This document shows, piece after piece, positions 32,889 to 40,677 of a DNA stretch of 64,000 nt. Location: positions 930,001-994,000 of the forward strand of contig NZ_CP129137.1 in assembly GCF_030406905.1 (NCBI RefSeq). Direction: 5' to 3'. Made by a program: the position numbers and the translations under genes. The notes beneath the pieces were generated by a model. The model made no database searches and was not told where the DNA came from. It saw only the letters and a program-made list of their open reading frames with translations. This DNA is from Streptomyces sp. HUAS CB01. GTDB lineage: Bacteria > Actinomycetota > Actinomycetes > Streptomycetales > Streptomycetaceae. Position 1 is the stretch's first letter. Every line of letters begins with the position of its first letter.

Positions 32889-34397
32889 TTGACCGGCCTG
32901 TCTGCTTTCCCGCTGCCCTTTCACGCTTCCCACTCCATAGCGCTCGCGACACCCCGGACGCTGCGGGAAATTCACATGATGCAGTTCAGCTCGCGCATTC
33001 GGGCAAAGCCGGGGTGGTTCGAGAAGATGAACGATGCCGGCATCGTCGCCAGGTGGACGCAGGAGGCCGTTGCCCAGGGGCTCACCGAAGCGCAGGTTCG
33101 TTACGTGCTCGCCGAACTCGTGCACTACGCGGCGCTGCGTGACGGGCGAACCGGGATCGAGGTGTCCGCCGTCGACGGGGTGTGGCAGTCGGACGCGCTG
33201 GTCGACGACGAACTCACGTCCCGGCTGCGCAACGCGGTCCGGGTTCTGGAACAGGTCCCCGAAGCGGAACAGGACTGGCATCCCGGATCCGACGGCCAGG
33301 TACTGGACCTGGTTCATCCCTCACTGTTCTGCCTGACGCGAGAGGTGAGCGGCGCACCGGAACGGGCGTGGCGGAACCCGACGGACCGCTTCTCGACGTA
33401 CGAGTTCTCGGAGCGGTTCCAGTGGCTGCCCACGGACGTCGACGTCAGTGACGACGGGAGTGTCGCCTTCCGTTCGTACGTCAACAACGTCCACCCCGAG
33501 AATCATCACGAACTGGCCTCTGTCCTGCCGGACTTGTTCGCGCGTATGCGCCCTCTGCTGGAGAACGTGCTCACCGATCTGCGCCATCCGCGGCCCCTGC
33601 GGATCGAGGCCGATCCTTACGGGTGGTACGACTCGGAGCCGGAGTACCCGGACAAGTCCTCGTACGGTGATGACGCGGCCTACGCAGAAGCCCTCCGCGT
33701 CTGGGAAGCGGCCCAGGACGACTGGTGGGGGAACCGCCGCCCGGTCGTCCCGGACGCCCCGGCTTTCACCCCACCCGAGGTGCCCGGCGAATCCGCCCGA
33801 GTCGACCTGCGCGGCCGTCGTCTTCAGGTCATCGTCAAGCTCGCCACCATCCACCTCACCCCGGACAAGCCCGAGTATTCCGGCGGCTCCTGGCATGTCG
33901 AGGGGATGCTGAACGAGCGGATCGTCTCGACCGGAATCTACTACTGGGACAGCGAGAACATCACCGAAAGCCGGCTGGGTTTCCGGGCGGCACTCGACGA
34001 CCCGCACTACGAGCAGAACGACGACAACGGTCTGCGCGAGGTCTACGGCCTGGAGGACGAAGACGCACTGAACCAGATCCTGGGATCGGCCTCGACCCCG
34101 TCCGGCCGCTGCCTGGCGTTCCCGAACATCCTGCAACACCGCGTCGGCTCATTCCGCCTCACGGACCCCACCCGCCCGGGATTTCGCAAAATGCTCGCGT
34201 TCTTCCTGGTCGATCCGTCGGAAAGGATCGTCTCGACATCCGACGTGCCACCGCAGCAACCATGGTCCGACACCTCGACCATGACGCTTGAACAGGCCAA
34301 GCACTATCGCGAACAACTCATGCGGGAACGCAAGTTCTTCGTCGACGAGCACAACGAGCAGCTCTACGAACGAGAATTCTCCCTCTGCGAGCACTGA
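32889..34397 (+). CDS. DUF4246 family protein, possible Fe(II)/2-oxoglutarate oxygenase
   Basis: A 502-residue member of DUF4246, a family better known in fungi, with no established function. The conserved N-terminal portion T-P-R-T-L-R-E-I-H-M-M-Q-F starts soon after the chosen TTG at 32889, which follows AGGAG closely. ATG at 32975 would cut this portion. H336-V-E338 in S-W-H-V-E-G and H417 in L-Q-H-R-V-G, then R433, are spaced like the metal triad and 2-oxoglutarate arginine of cupin-type oxygenases. This assignment is inference. The base composition is a little less GC-rich than its neighbours, with codons such as TCG and GAA more common. It is not in an obvious operon. Confidence 0.75.
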   Translation: MTGLSAFPLPFHASHSIALATPRTLREIHMMQFSSRIRAKPGWFEKMNDAGIVARWTQEAVAQGLTEAQVRYVLAELVHYAALRDGRTGIEVSAVDGVWQSDALVDDELTSRLRNAVRVLEQVPEAEQDWHPGSDGQVLDLVHPSLFCLTREVSGAPERAWRNPTDRFSTYEFSERFQWLPTDVDVSDDGSVAFRSYVNNVHPENHHELASVLPDLFARMRPLLENVLTDLRHPRPLRIEADPYGWYDSEPEYPDKSSYGDDAAYAEALRVWEAAQDDWWGNRRPVVPDAPAFTPPEVPGESARVDLRGRRLQVIVKLATIHLTPDKPEYSGGSWHVEGMLNERIVSTGIYYWDSENITESRLGFRAALDDPHYEQNDDNGLREVYGLEDEDALNQILGSASTPSGRCLAFPNILQHRVGSFRLTDPTRPGFRKMLAFFLVDPSERIVSTSDVPPQQPWSDTSTMTLEQAKHYREQLMRERKFFVDEHNEQLYEREFSLCEH

Positions 34398-34402
34398 ACC
34401 TC

Positions 34403-34542
34403 TTCTGACCCTGCGCGACGGTCTCCGGGCGCCCGCGGCCGGCGGCACGGGGCGAGGCCGCTTCCCCGCCATCAGCCGGGCCGACCACGACCAGATCGCC
34501 AACGCGGTGTCCGCCTGTGTCGACGTCCGCGACTGGGAGTGA
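34403..34542 (+). other. Possible 3' gene remnant
   Basis: One frame ends in R-F-P-A-I-S-R-A-D-H-D-Q-I-A-N-A-V-S and then C-V-D-V-R-D-W-E before a TGA at 34540-34542. It looks like a genuine protein C-terminus, but no start or upstream domain is attached. I cannot name the family. It lies at the edge of the eroded patch. Confidence 0.3.
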
Positions 34543-34564
34543 TCCGGGGAGGGGAAGCGACGCC

Positions 34565-34765
34565 ATGCACTCGAAGCGCATCCATCTGATCGAGCACGGT
34601 GAGACGGAGGAGAACCTGCGGGGGCATCGCCTGCCTCCTGCTGCGGCTGACGGGGAACGGCTTCGATCGCTACCTCGAGCACGTGCCCGGGTCAGCAGGC
34701 GTCACGTGGGTCGACGTAGACGACAGCTGTCCCCGCATCCGGTTGATGAACGAACCGGCCGTGAC
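34565..34765 (+). pseudogene. Histidine phosphatase (phosphoglycerate mutase-like) gene with its middle deleted
   Basis: The start reads M-H-S-K-R-I-H-L-I-E-H-G-E-T-E-E-N-L, the N-terminus of a histidine phosphatase in which the usual R-H-G-E-T is E-H-G-E-T. It is followed at once, in another frame from about 34622, by G-I-A-C-L-L-L-R-L-T-G and then V-T-W-V-D-V and R-I-R-L-M-N-E. That is the C-terminal part of the same family. The central ~100+ residues, including the second catalytic histidine, are gone. This points to an internal deletion. Confidence 0.65.
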
Positions 34766-34830
34766 CCGGCCACCCGTCTCGCCCCCGTACCGTCCGATGA
34801 GAGCGGACCGTACGGGTGCGAGCGATACGG

Positions 34831-36555
34831 TCAGGCGTCCTCGGCGCCGCCGAAGCGGTCGCGGTAGGACTCCAGGTCCTCCTCCGTGATCTTCGCGAAG
34901 AGCACGGGCGGGACGGTGAACGCGGTACCGGCCGGGACCGTGTCCAGGGCCGTGGCCTGCTGGGCGGTCACCCAGGTCGCGGTGTCGCCCTCGAGCGCGA
35001 AGGCGCCGCGCATGGCGGCGGCCGTGGCCGGGATGAACGGCTCGGAGACGACCGCGTACAGGTGGATCAGGTTCATCGCCGTGCGCAGGGTCAGCGCGGC
35101 GCCGTCCGGGTCGGTCTTGATCTCCAGCCAGGGGGCCTTCTCCTCCAGGTAGGAGTTGCCCGCGGACCACAGGGCGCGCAGCGCGGCCGCGGCCTTGCGG
35201 AACTGGAGGGCCTCCATCTGCTCCTCGTACTCGGCGAGCAGCCGCGCGATCTCCTCGCCGAGCTTCGCCTCCGCCTCGCCGGCCACATGGCCCGCCGGGA
35301 CCTCATCGCCGAACCGCTTGCGGGAGAAGGACAGCACGCGGTTGACAAAGTTGCCGAGGGTGTCGGCCAGGTCCTTGTTGACCGTGGCGGTGAAGTGCTC
35401 CCAGGTGAAGGAGGAGTCGTCGGACTCGGGGGCGTTGGCGATCAGGAAGTAGCGCCAGTAGTCGCCCGGCAGGATCTCCAGGGCCGCGTCGGTGAAGACT
35501 CCGCGCTTCTGGGAGGTCGAGAACTTGCCGCCGTAGTACGTCAGCCAGTTGAAGCCCTTGACGACATCGACCTTCTTCCACGGCTCACGCACGCCAAGCT
35601 CGGTGGCCGGGAACATCACCGTGTGGAAGGGGACGTTGTCCTTGGCCATGAACTGCGTGTAGCGGACGGTGTCGTCAGCCTCGTACCACCACGACTTCCA
35701 GTCGCGCACCTCGCCGTCGACAGCGGCGTCCGCCCACTCCTTCGTCGCGCCGATGTACTCGATCGGGGCGTCGAACCAGACGTAGAAGACCTTGCCCTCG
35801 GCCGCGAGGTCCGGCCAGGTGTCGGCCGGGACCGGGACACCCCAGTCCAGGTCGCGGGTGATCGCGCGGTCGTTCAGTCCCTCGGTCAGCCACTTGCGGG
35901 CGATGGACGTGGACAGGTGCGGCCACTCCGCGCTGACGGTGGCGATCCACTCCTCGACCTCGTGCTGGAGCTTGGACTGCAGCAGGAAGAGGTGCTTGGT
36001 CTCGCGGATCTCCAGCTCGGTGGAGCCGCTGATCGCCGAGCGCGGCTCGAGCAGGTCGGTCGGATCCAGGACGCGGGTGCAGTTCTCGCACTGATCGCCG
36101 CGGGCCTTGTCGTAGCCGCAGTGCGGACAGGTGCCCTCGACGTACCGGTCCGGCAGAAAGCGGCCGTCGACGGGCGAGTACACCTGGCGGATCGCGCGCT
36201 CCTCGATGAACCCGTTCTCGTTCAGCTTGCGCGCGAAGTGCTGCGTGATCTCGACGTTCTGCCGCGACGAGCTGCGCCCGAAGTAGTCGAAGGCCAGCTC
36301 GAACCCGTCGTACACGGCCTTCTGCGCGTCGTGTGCCTGAGCACAGAACTCGTCAACCGAGAGCCCTGCCTCCTTGGCGGCCAGCTCGGCCGGCGTGCCG
36401 TGCTCGTCGGTCGCGCAGATGTACAGGACGTCGTGACCGCGCTGGCGGAGGTACCGGGAGTACACATCCGCCGGAAGCATCGACCCGACCATGTTGCCCA
36501 GGTGCTTGATCCCGTTGATGTAGGGAAGCGCGCTGGTGACCAGGTGTCGAGCCAT
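34831..36555 (-). CDS. metG: Methionyl-tRNA synthetase
   Basis: A 574-residue class I synthetase that charges tRNA-Met. The HIGH-equivalent is H-L-G-N (18-21). The zinc knuckle has four cysteines (C143, C146, C156, C159). The anticodon-binding helical domain fills the C-terminal third. The KMSKS loop is K-F-S-T-S-Q (344-349), a departure from the consensus that is seen in some family members. The ATG at 36553-36555 has GGAG upstream; ATG at 36570 is possible. Streptomyces usually carry a shorter housekeeping MetRS elsewhere, so this may be a second copy; I cannot see the rest of the genome. It lies inside the eroded patch. Confidence 0.87.
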   Translation of the reverse strand: MARHLVTSALPYINGIKHLGNMVGSMLPADVYSRYLRQRGHDVLYICATDEHGTPAELAAKEAGLSVDEFCAQAHDAQKAVYDGFELAFDYFGRSSSRQNVEITQHFARKLNENGFIEERAIRQVYSPVDGRFLPDRYVEGTCPHCGYDKARGDQCENCTRVLDPTDLLEPRSAISGSTELEIRETKHLFLLQSKLQHEVEEWIATVSAEWPHLSTSIARKWLTEGLNDRAITRDLDWGVPVPADTWPDLAAEGKVFYVWFDAPIEYIGATKEWADAAVDGEVRDWKSWWYEADDTVRYTQFMAKDNVPFHTVMFPATELGVREPWKKVDVVKGFNWLTYYGGKFSTSQKRGVFTDAALEILPGDYWRYFLIANAPESDDSSFTWEHFTATVNKDLADTLGNFVNRVLSFSRKRFGDEVPAGHVAGEAEAKLGEEIARLLAEYEEQMEALQFRKAAAALRALWSAGNSYLEEKAPWLEIKTDPDGAALTLRTAMNLIHLYAVVSEPFIPATAAAMRGAFALEGDTATWVTAQQATALDTVPAGTAFTVPPVLFAKITEEDLESYRDRFGGAEDA

Positions 36556-36898
36556 CCTTGGATGCTCCATTTCGTACGTACGGCGCCGATGGCGGTGCCA
36601 CGGCGGGCCCAAGTCGGGAAGCTGCAGCCGAAGCGATCACTCAGATCACATATCGACGTCACGCGTGGTGACGACGCAACAGGTCTACAGGCCACCGACA
36701 TCGTATCGAACCGGAGGTTTGCCCCTCCTGCGGGTTTTGCCGCCGGACCGCAGAGCTCAAATGGCACTCGGCCGTTCGAGACAGGCGGCCAAGCGAGTCT
36801 CGTACGGCCGAGGCAGCTCCCATCTTAGGGCCACCGCGCTGCCGCAGATCCGCACGCACCGCTCGAGCCCGTCACATAACCCCGACGAGGTGGACATC
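36556..36898. other. Leader region of metG
   Basis: No gene is seen here. The stretch is the probable metG promoter and leader (reading leftward). It has a GTGGCACCGCC run near 36590, which only loosely recalls a T-box core, and I do not call one. Confidence 0.35.
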
Positions 36899-36958
36899 AT
36901 GATCACGAATCCCGAGTTCCAGCCGCGCCGCGTCGTCATCGTGGGTCAGGGATACGTG
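36899..36958 (+). pseudogene. N-terminal stub of a nucleotide-sugar dehydrogenase
   Basis: ATG at 36899, preceded by GAGG at a proper distance, opens a frame reading P-R-R-V-V-I-V-G-Q-G-Y-V. That is the Rossmann start of UDP-glucose/UDP-ManNAc-type dehydrogenases (usually followed by G-L-P-L-A). After residue 20 the similarity ends abruptly and the frame runs as low-complexity sequence toward yjbQ. The start site is intact and the body is missing. Confidence 0.55.
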
Positions 36959-37125
36959 TGGCGGCCTCGACCCGTGACAACCGGCGCACTCCGAGCAGGC
37001 ACTTCCCGCAGCCGTCGCACCGTCGCTCAGTCTCGTCCATCGGCGGTACCGCGCATCCTTCTCCCGTTTCGCCGGAGCGTGAGGAGACTTGGCGGCCACC
37101 CTCAGGACGAACTCGACCGGCTCGG

Positions 37126-37548
37126 TCAGCCCAGGAAGCTCAACCGGACCTGCCGGTGCGAGTTGTCCCTGTTGGTGTCGACCAGGCAGACCGACTGCCA
37201 GGTGCCGAGTTCCAGCCTGCCGCCGAGGACCGGCAGGGTGGCGTGCGGTGGCACCAGCGCCGGCAGGACGTGGTCACGACCGTGCCCCGGGCTGCCGTGG
37301 CGGTGCTGGTAGCGGTCGTCGGCGGGAAGCAGCACGTGCAGCGTGGACAGCAGGTCGTTGTCGCTGCCCGCGCCGGTCTCGATGAGGGCGATGCCGGCGG
37401 TGGCATGGGGCACGAACACATTGAGCAGACCGTCCCGGCCCCCGGCGGTCTCCGCGAGGAACTTCTCGCACGCGCGGGTCAGATCGGTCACGGCCTCCGC
37501 AGTGCCGGTGGTGAGGGCGAGGACTCGTGTGGTAAAGGCTTCGGGCAT
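37126..37548 (-). CDS. yjbQ: YjbQ family (UPF0047) protein
   Basis: A 140-residue single-domain protein of the YjbQ/UPF0047 family. It has N-V-F-V-P-H-A-T-A-G-I, then H-R-H-G-S-P-G-H-G-R-D-H, and finally W-Q-S-V-C-L-V-D-T-N-R-D-N. The conserved histidines and acids suit a metal or phosphate site. Some members show weak thiamine-phosphate synthase activity when overproduced, but the cellular role is unsettled. The ATG at 37546-37548 is in front of the conserved start. Both flanks are gene remnants, so it is one of the few intact genes in this patch. Confidence 0.87.
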   Translation of the reverse strand: MPEAFTTRVLALTTGTAEAVTDLTRACEKFLAETAGGRDGLLNVFVPHATAGIALIETGAGSDNDLLSTLHVLLPADDRYQHRHGSPGHGRDHVLPALVPPHATLPVLGGRLELGTWQSVCLVDTNRDNSHRQVRLSFLG

Positions 37549-37889
37549 ACCCCCATCCTCCCGCCCGGCTCGCAAGATCGCGCGTCCGCCTGGCGAGACA
37601 CCGTCGACCGGCTGCGCAACGGCTCGATGCGTTCCGTCGCATGCTGCGTACAGCCCTGCTCACACGCACGGTCACATCGACCTGTTGCGGGTGGCCTCCG
37701 CCGCGTGTCGCCGCAGCTGCTGACGCCTTTTCGGCAATTCGCCGCAGTCCCATGGCTCCCTCTCGGGAGCCTGCCGGAGTGCACCCGCACGTGTCACCGC
37801 GGTGACCGCGCTTACGTGACCACGGACATCACGGCTTCGTCGCACCGGTCCTGCCGAACCGGCTCGCGTGCCGCCGTGCACGGCTGACG
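37549..37889. other. Intergenic stretch without a recognisable gene
   Basis: I see no complete gene, hairpin terminator or clear promoter. Given the aldehyde dehydrogenase remnant that follows, part of this may be decayed coding sequence too diverged to recognise. Confidence 0.35.
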
Positions 37890-38125
37890 CGGTTCCTCGC
37901 CGCCGACGGCTCCGACTGCGGGATCGCCCACGTCAACATCGGCACCTCCGGGGCGGAGAATCGGGGGCGCGTGCGGAGATCGGGGGCGGGTTCGGTGGCG
38001 AGAAGCAGACCGGCGGGGGCCGTGAGTCCGGCTCGGACGCCTCGCGCGCGTACTTGCGCCGGGCCACGAACACCGTCAACTACTCGGAGGAGCTGCCACT
38101 GGCCCAAGGGGTCGGCTTCCTCTGA
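37890..38125 (+). pseudogene. 3' remnant of an aldehyde dehydrogenase (piperideine-6-carboxylate/aminoadipate-semialdehyde type)
   Basis: [23 protein letters not shown] appears in one frame. In another, [19 protein letters not shown] and then [10 protein letters not shown] run to a TGA at 38123-38125. Together they are the C-terminal end of the AMADH-type aldehyde dehydrogenases. The break coincides with a near-duplicate of 20 bases (37953-37972 and 37973-37992), which shifts the frame. The NAD-binding domain and the catalytic cysteine are missing. Confidence 0.72.
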
Positions 38126-38147
38126 TCGAGTCACTTCCTCGGACCTA

Positions 38148-38216
38148 GCCTTTGCCTTTCCTCCGGCCGGGCCTTTGCCTTTCCTCCGGCCGGGCCTTTG
38201 CCTTTCCTCCGGCCGG
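38148..38216. repeat. Three perfect 23-bp tandem repeats
   Basis: The unit GCCTTTGCCTTTCCTCC plus GGCCGG occurs three times without a mismatch (38148, 38171, 38194), then GCCT starts a fourth. Each unit ends in the palindrome CCGGCCGG. It lies between the aldehyde dehydrogenase remnant and the mltG fragment. Confidence 0.9.
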
Positions 38217-38235
38217 GCCTCGGCGGACCGGCCCA

Positions 38236-38310
38236 GCGCAGCGGGGGCTCCCGCCGACCCCGATCGGAACCCGGGCGAGGCGGCGATGAAGGCGGCCGTG
38301 CGCCCCGCGG
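38236..38310 (+). repeat. Inverted partial copy of mltG
   Basis: These 75 bases match the coding strand of mltG (complement of 39767-39842) except for one missing G and one substitution. In the copy, the mltG-like reading L-P-P-T-P-I-G-N-P-G-E-A-A-M-K-A-A-V is interrupted by the missing base. The pair forms inverted repeats around the monooxygenase gene. Confidence 0.88.
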
Positions 38311-38402
38311 TCGGTACGGCGCCGCCGGGCGTCCCGGGACCGCCCGCCGGTGTCCCCGACCGGAGCGGGAAGATCCACGACTTCCACATCGTTGGTAGAA
38401 CC

Positions 38403-39545
38403 GTGAACAACTTCGCGACGCGAGACGTGGACGTGGTCGTCATAGGCGCCGGACAGGCCGGCCTGTCCGGCGCCTACCATCTGCGGCGCGTGGGCCTGCG
38501 TCCCGACATCGACTTCGTGGTCCTCGACCACGCGCCGGAACCCGGCGGAGCGTGGCAGTTCCGGTGGCCGTCCCTCACGTACGGCAAGGTCCACGGCATG
38601 CACGCACTGCCCGGCATGGAGCTGACCGGCGCCGACGAGGGCCGTCCGTCCTCCGAGGTCATCGGCGAGTACTTCACTCGTTACGAGGACGCCTTCGGGC
38701 TTCGGGTGCACCGGCCCGTCCACGTCGGCGCGGTGCGCGAGGGTGCGGGCGGCCGACTGCTGGTCGAGACGTCGGAGGGCACCTACGCCGCACGTGCCCT
38801 CATCAACGCCACCGGCACCTGGGACCGGCCGTTCTGGCCGCGCTACCCGGGCCAGGAGACCTTCCGCGGCCGGCAGTTGCACACGGCCCAGTACCCGGGT
38901 CCCGAGGCGTTCGCCGGACAGCGGGTGGTCGTGGTCGGCGGCGGCGCGTCGGGGACCCAGCACCTGATGGAGATCGCCGAGGTGGCGGCGGGGACCACCT
39001 GGGTGACCAGGAGGCCGCCGGTGTTCCGCGAGGGCCCGTTCGGTGAGGTGCAGGGGCGCGCGGCCGTCGCGCTGGTGGAGGAGCGGGTCCGGAAGGGCCT
39101 CCCACCGCGGAGCGTGGTGTCGGTGACGGGCCTGCCGGTGAACGACGCGATTCGTCGGGCCCGCGAGCGGGGCGTCCTCGACCGGCTGCCGATGTTCGAC
39201 CGGATCACCCCGGAGGGGGTGGCGTGGGACGACGGACGCACGGTCGAGGCCGACGTCATCCTCTGGGCCACCGGCTTCCGCGCGGCGATCGACCACCTCG
39301 CACCCCTGAAGCTGCGCGAACCGGGCGGCGGAATCGCGGTGGAGGGCACCCGCGCGGTCCGGGACGAGCGCGTCCATCTCGTCGGTTACGGACCGTCGGC
39401 CTCGACGATCGGTGCCAACCGGGCCGGACGGGCCGCCGTCCACGAGATCGAGCGGCTTCTGCACCAGGGGCCCACCACCGAGCCGTCCGACGCCCCGCAG
39501 CCGCCGGTCGGGCCGGCCGGGGACCTGACCGCCGTGCCCGGCTGA
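38403..39545 (+). CDS. FAD/NADPH-dependent monooxygenase-like oxidoreductase (FMO/CzcO type)
   Basis: A 380-residue flavoprotein of the flavin-monooxygenase/CzcO group. The FAD site is V-V-V-I-G-A-G-Q-A-G-L. The NADPH site is V-V-V-V-G-G-G-A-S-G. Between them, F-R-G-R-Q-L-H-T-A-Q-Y resembles the FxGxxxH fingerprint of class B monooxygenases. A-T-G-F-R near the C-terminus completes the set. Substrates in this group include amines, sulfides, ketones and thiols. The GTG at 38403 starts just before the FAD fold, though its ribosome site is poor. The gene is flanked by inverted copies of an mltG segment, hinting that it was inserted or rearranged here. Confidence 0.84.
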   Translation: MNNFATRDVDVVVIGAGQAGLSGAYHLRRVGLRPDIDFVVLDHAPEPGGAWQFRWPSLTYGKVHGMHALPGMELTGADEGRPSSEVIGEYFTRYEDAFGLRVHRPVHVGAVREGAGGRLLVETSEGTYAARALINATGTWDRPFWPRYPGQETFRGRQLHTAQYPGPEAFAGQRVVVVGGGASGTQHLMEIAEVAAGTTWVTRRPPVFREGPFGEVQGRAAVALVEERVRKGLPPRSVVSVTGLPVNDAIRRARERGVLDRLPMFDRITPEGVAWDDGRTVEADVILWATGFRAAIDHLAPLKLREPGGGIAVEGTRAVRDERVHLVGYGPSASTIGANRAGRAAVHEIERLLHQGPTTEPSDAPQPPVGPAGDLTAVPG

Positions 39546-39635
39546 GACACCGGATGTCCACGGCACGGCCGCCGCGTCCGGCGGGTGGTCCCGGGCCGAC
39601 TGCACGTCCCCTGCCCCCGGGTCCGGGCCCGCCGG

Positions 39636-40514
39636 TCACCCGGAGGTGGCGGCCGCGCTGCTGCGGGTCCTGTTGAACTCGGCGACGTTCCGGTTGTGTT
39701 CCTCGTAGTCGGCGGTGAAGCGCGTGTCCCCGGGCCGGACGGTGACGAAGTACAGCCAGTCGCCCTCCGCGGGGCCCACGGCCGCCTTCATCGCCGCCTC
39801 GCCCGGGTTCCCGATCGGGGTCGGCGGGAGCCCCCGCTGCGCGTAGGTGTTGTACGGGCTCCGTAGGCCGGTGTCCTGCCGGGTGGTGTCGAGGGTGGAG
39901 CGGTTCAGGGCGTAGTTGAGGGTGGAGTCCATCTGGAGCGGCATGTTCCGGGCGAGCCGGTTGTGCACGACGCGCGCCACTCGCGCCATGTCCTCGTCGG
40001 TGTCCGCCTCCGCCTGGACGATGCTGGCGATGATCACCGTCTGGTAGAGCGTCATGCCATGGCGCTGCGCCTCGTCGGTGAGGGACGAGGTGCCGAAGCG
40101 ATGGCCGGCCGTGTTGACCATGAAGCTGAGCAGGCTGCCCGGGGTCGACGTGGGGCCGACGGGGTAGGTCGCCGGGAAGAGGTAGCCCTCGGGATTGCCG
40201 CGGGCGTCCGCCGGCAGCCTGAGCCGTGCGCCCGCGGCGGTGGCCGTGCGGCGGGTGGTGCCGGCGCGCACTCCGAGTACCTTGTCCACGGCGGCGTAGA
40301 CCTGCGAGGAGCGCCATCCCTCCGGGATGAGCAGGGTCTTCGGTCGCGCCTGGGGTGCGGCGGGCTTCTTCTTCGGCTGGGGCAGCAGGGTCAGGACGAC
40401 GGCCGTCACCGCGCCGATCAGGCCGATCACGCCCGCGAACAGCAGGAGTCGGCCGCGGCGCGTCAGACGGAGCCCGCGCCGACGGCGCCGGGCCTTCGGG
40501 AACTCCCTCTTCAT
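39636..40514 (-). CDS. mltG: Endolytic transglycosylase MltG
   Basis: A 292-residue membrane-anchored lytic transglycosylase that cuts nascent peptidoglycan strands. A basic N-terminus and one transmembrane helix (about residues 23-45) precede a LysM-like part, then the catalytic YceG domain. The catalytic Glu is in I-V-Q-A-E-A, followed by V-V-H-N-R-L and M-Q-M-D-S-T-L-like L-Q-M-D-S-T. Y-N-T-Y, G-L-P-P-T-P-I-G-N-P-G and A-A-M-K-A-A close the active-site cleft. It is shorter than the main Streptomyces MltG and is not beside aroE or ruvX, so it is probably a second copy. The 39767-39842 segment is duplicated upstream of the monooxygenase gene. Confidence 0.86.
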   Translation of the reverse strand: MKREFPKARRRRRGLRLTRRGRLLLFAGVIGLIGAVTAVVLTLLPQPKKKPAAPQARPKTLLIPEGWRSSQVYAAVDKVLGVRAGTTRRTATAAGARLRLPADARGNPEGYLFPATYPVGPTSTPGSLLSFMVNTAGHRFGTSSLTDEAQRHGMTLYQTVIIASIVQAEADTDEDMARVARVVHNRLARNMPLQMDSTLNYALNRSTLDTTRQDTGLRSPYNTYAQRGLPPTPIGNPGEAAMKAAVGPAEGDWLYFVTVRPGDTRFTADYEEHNRNVAEFNRTRSSAAATSG

Positions 40515-40677
40515 ACGGGCACGCTAACCCGACGAAACCGAACATAACGGAACCCGCGCCGTCGGCCTTCCCGGCAAACCGACACCGTCACCGGCCCCGA
40601 CGGACGACAGGGGTTCCTTGCACGACCACCGGCTCGGGCCGGCGGCTGAGACCCTGCCGGGGCTCGGCAGCCGGCGC

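Noticed and set aside
36580..36610. GTGGCACCGCC in the metG leader, recalling a T-box core
   Set aside because: The expected base pairing to the tRNA-Met end (TGGT) is not present, and I see no specifier stem.
36700..36725. GGTTCGAT-like stretch resembling a tRNA T-arm
   Set aside because: The flanking bases do not pair and no acceptor or anticodon stem can be formed.
38148..38216. CRISPR array
   Set aside because: The 23-bp units are directly adjacent with no spacers and no cas genes are present.
38403..39545. Insertion sequence flanked by inverted repeats
   Set aside because: The flanks are mltG sequence and the enclosed gene is a flavoprotein, not a transposase. I kept only the rearrangement claim.
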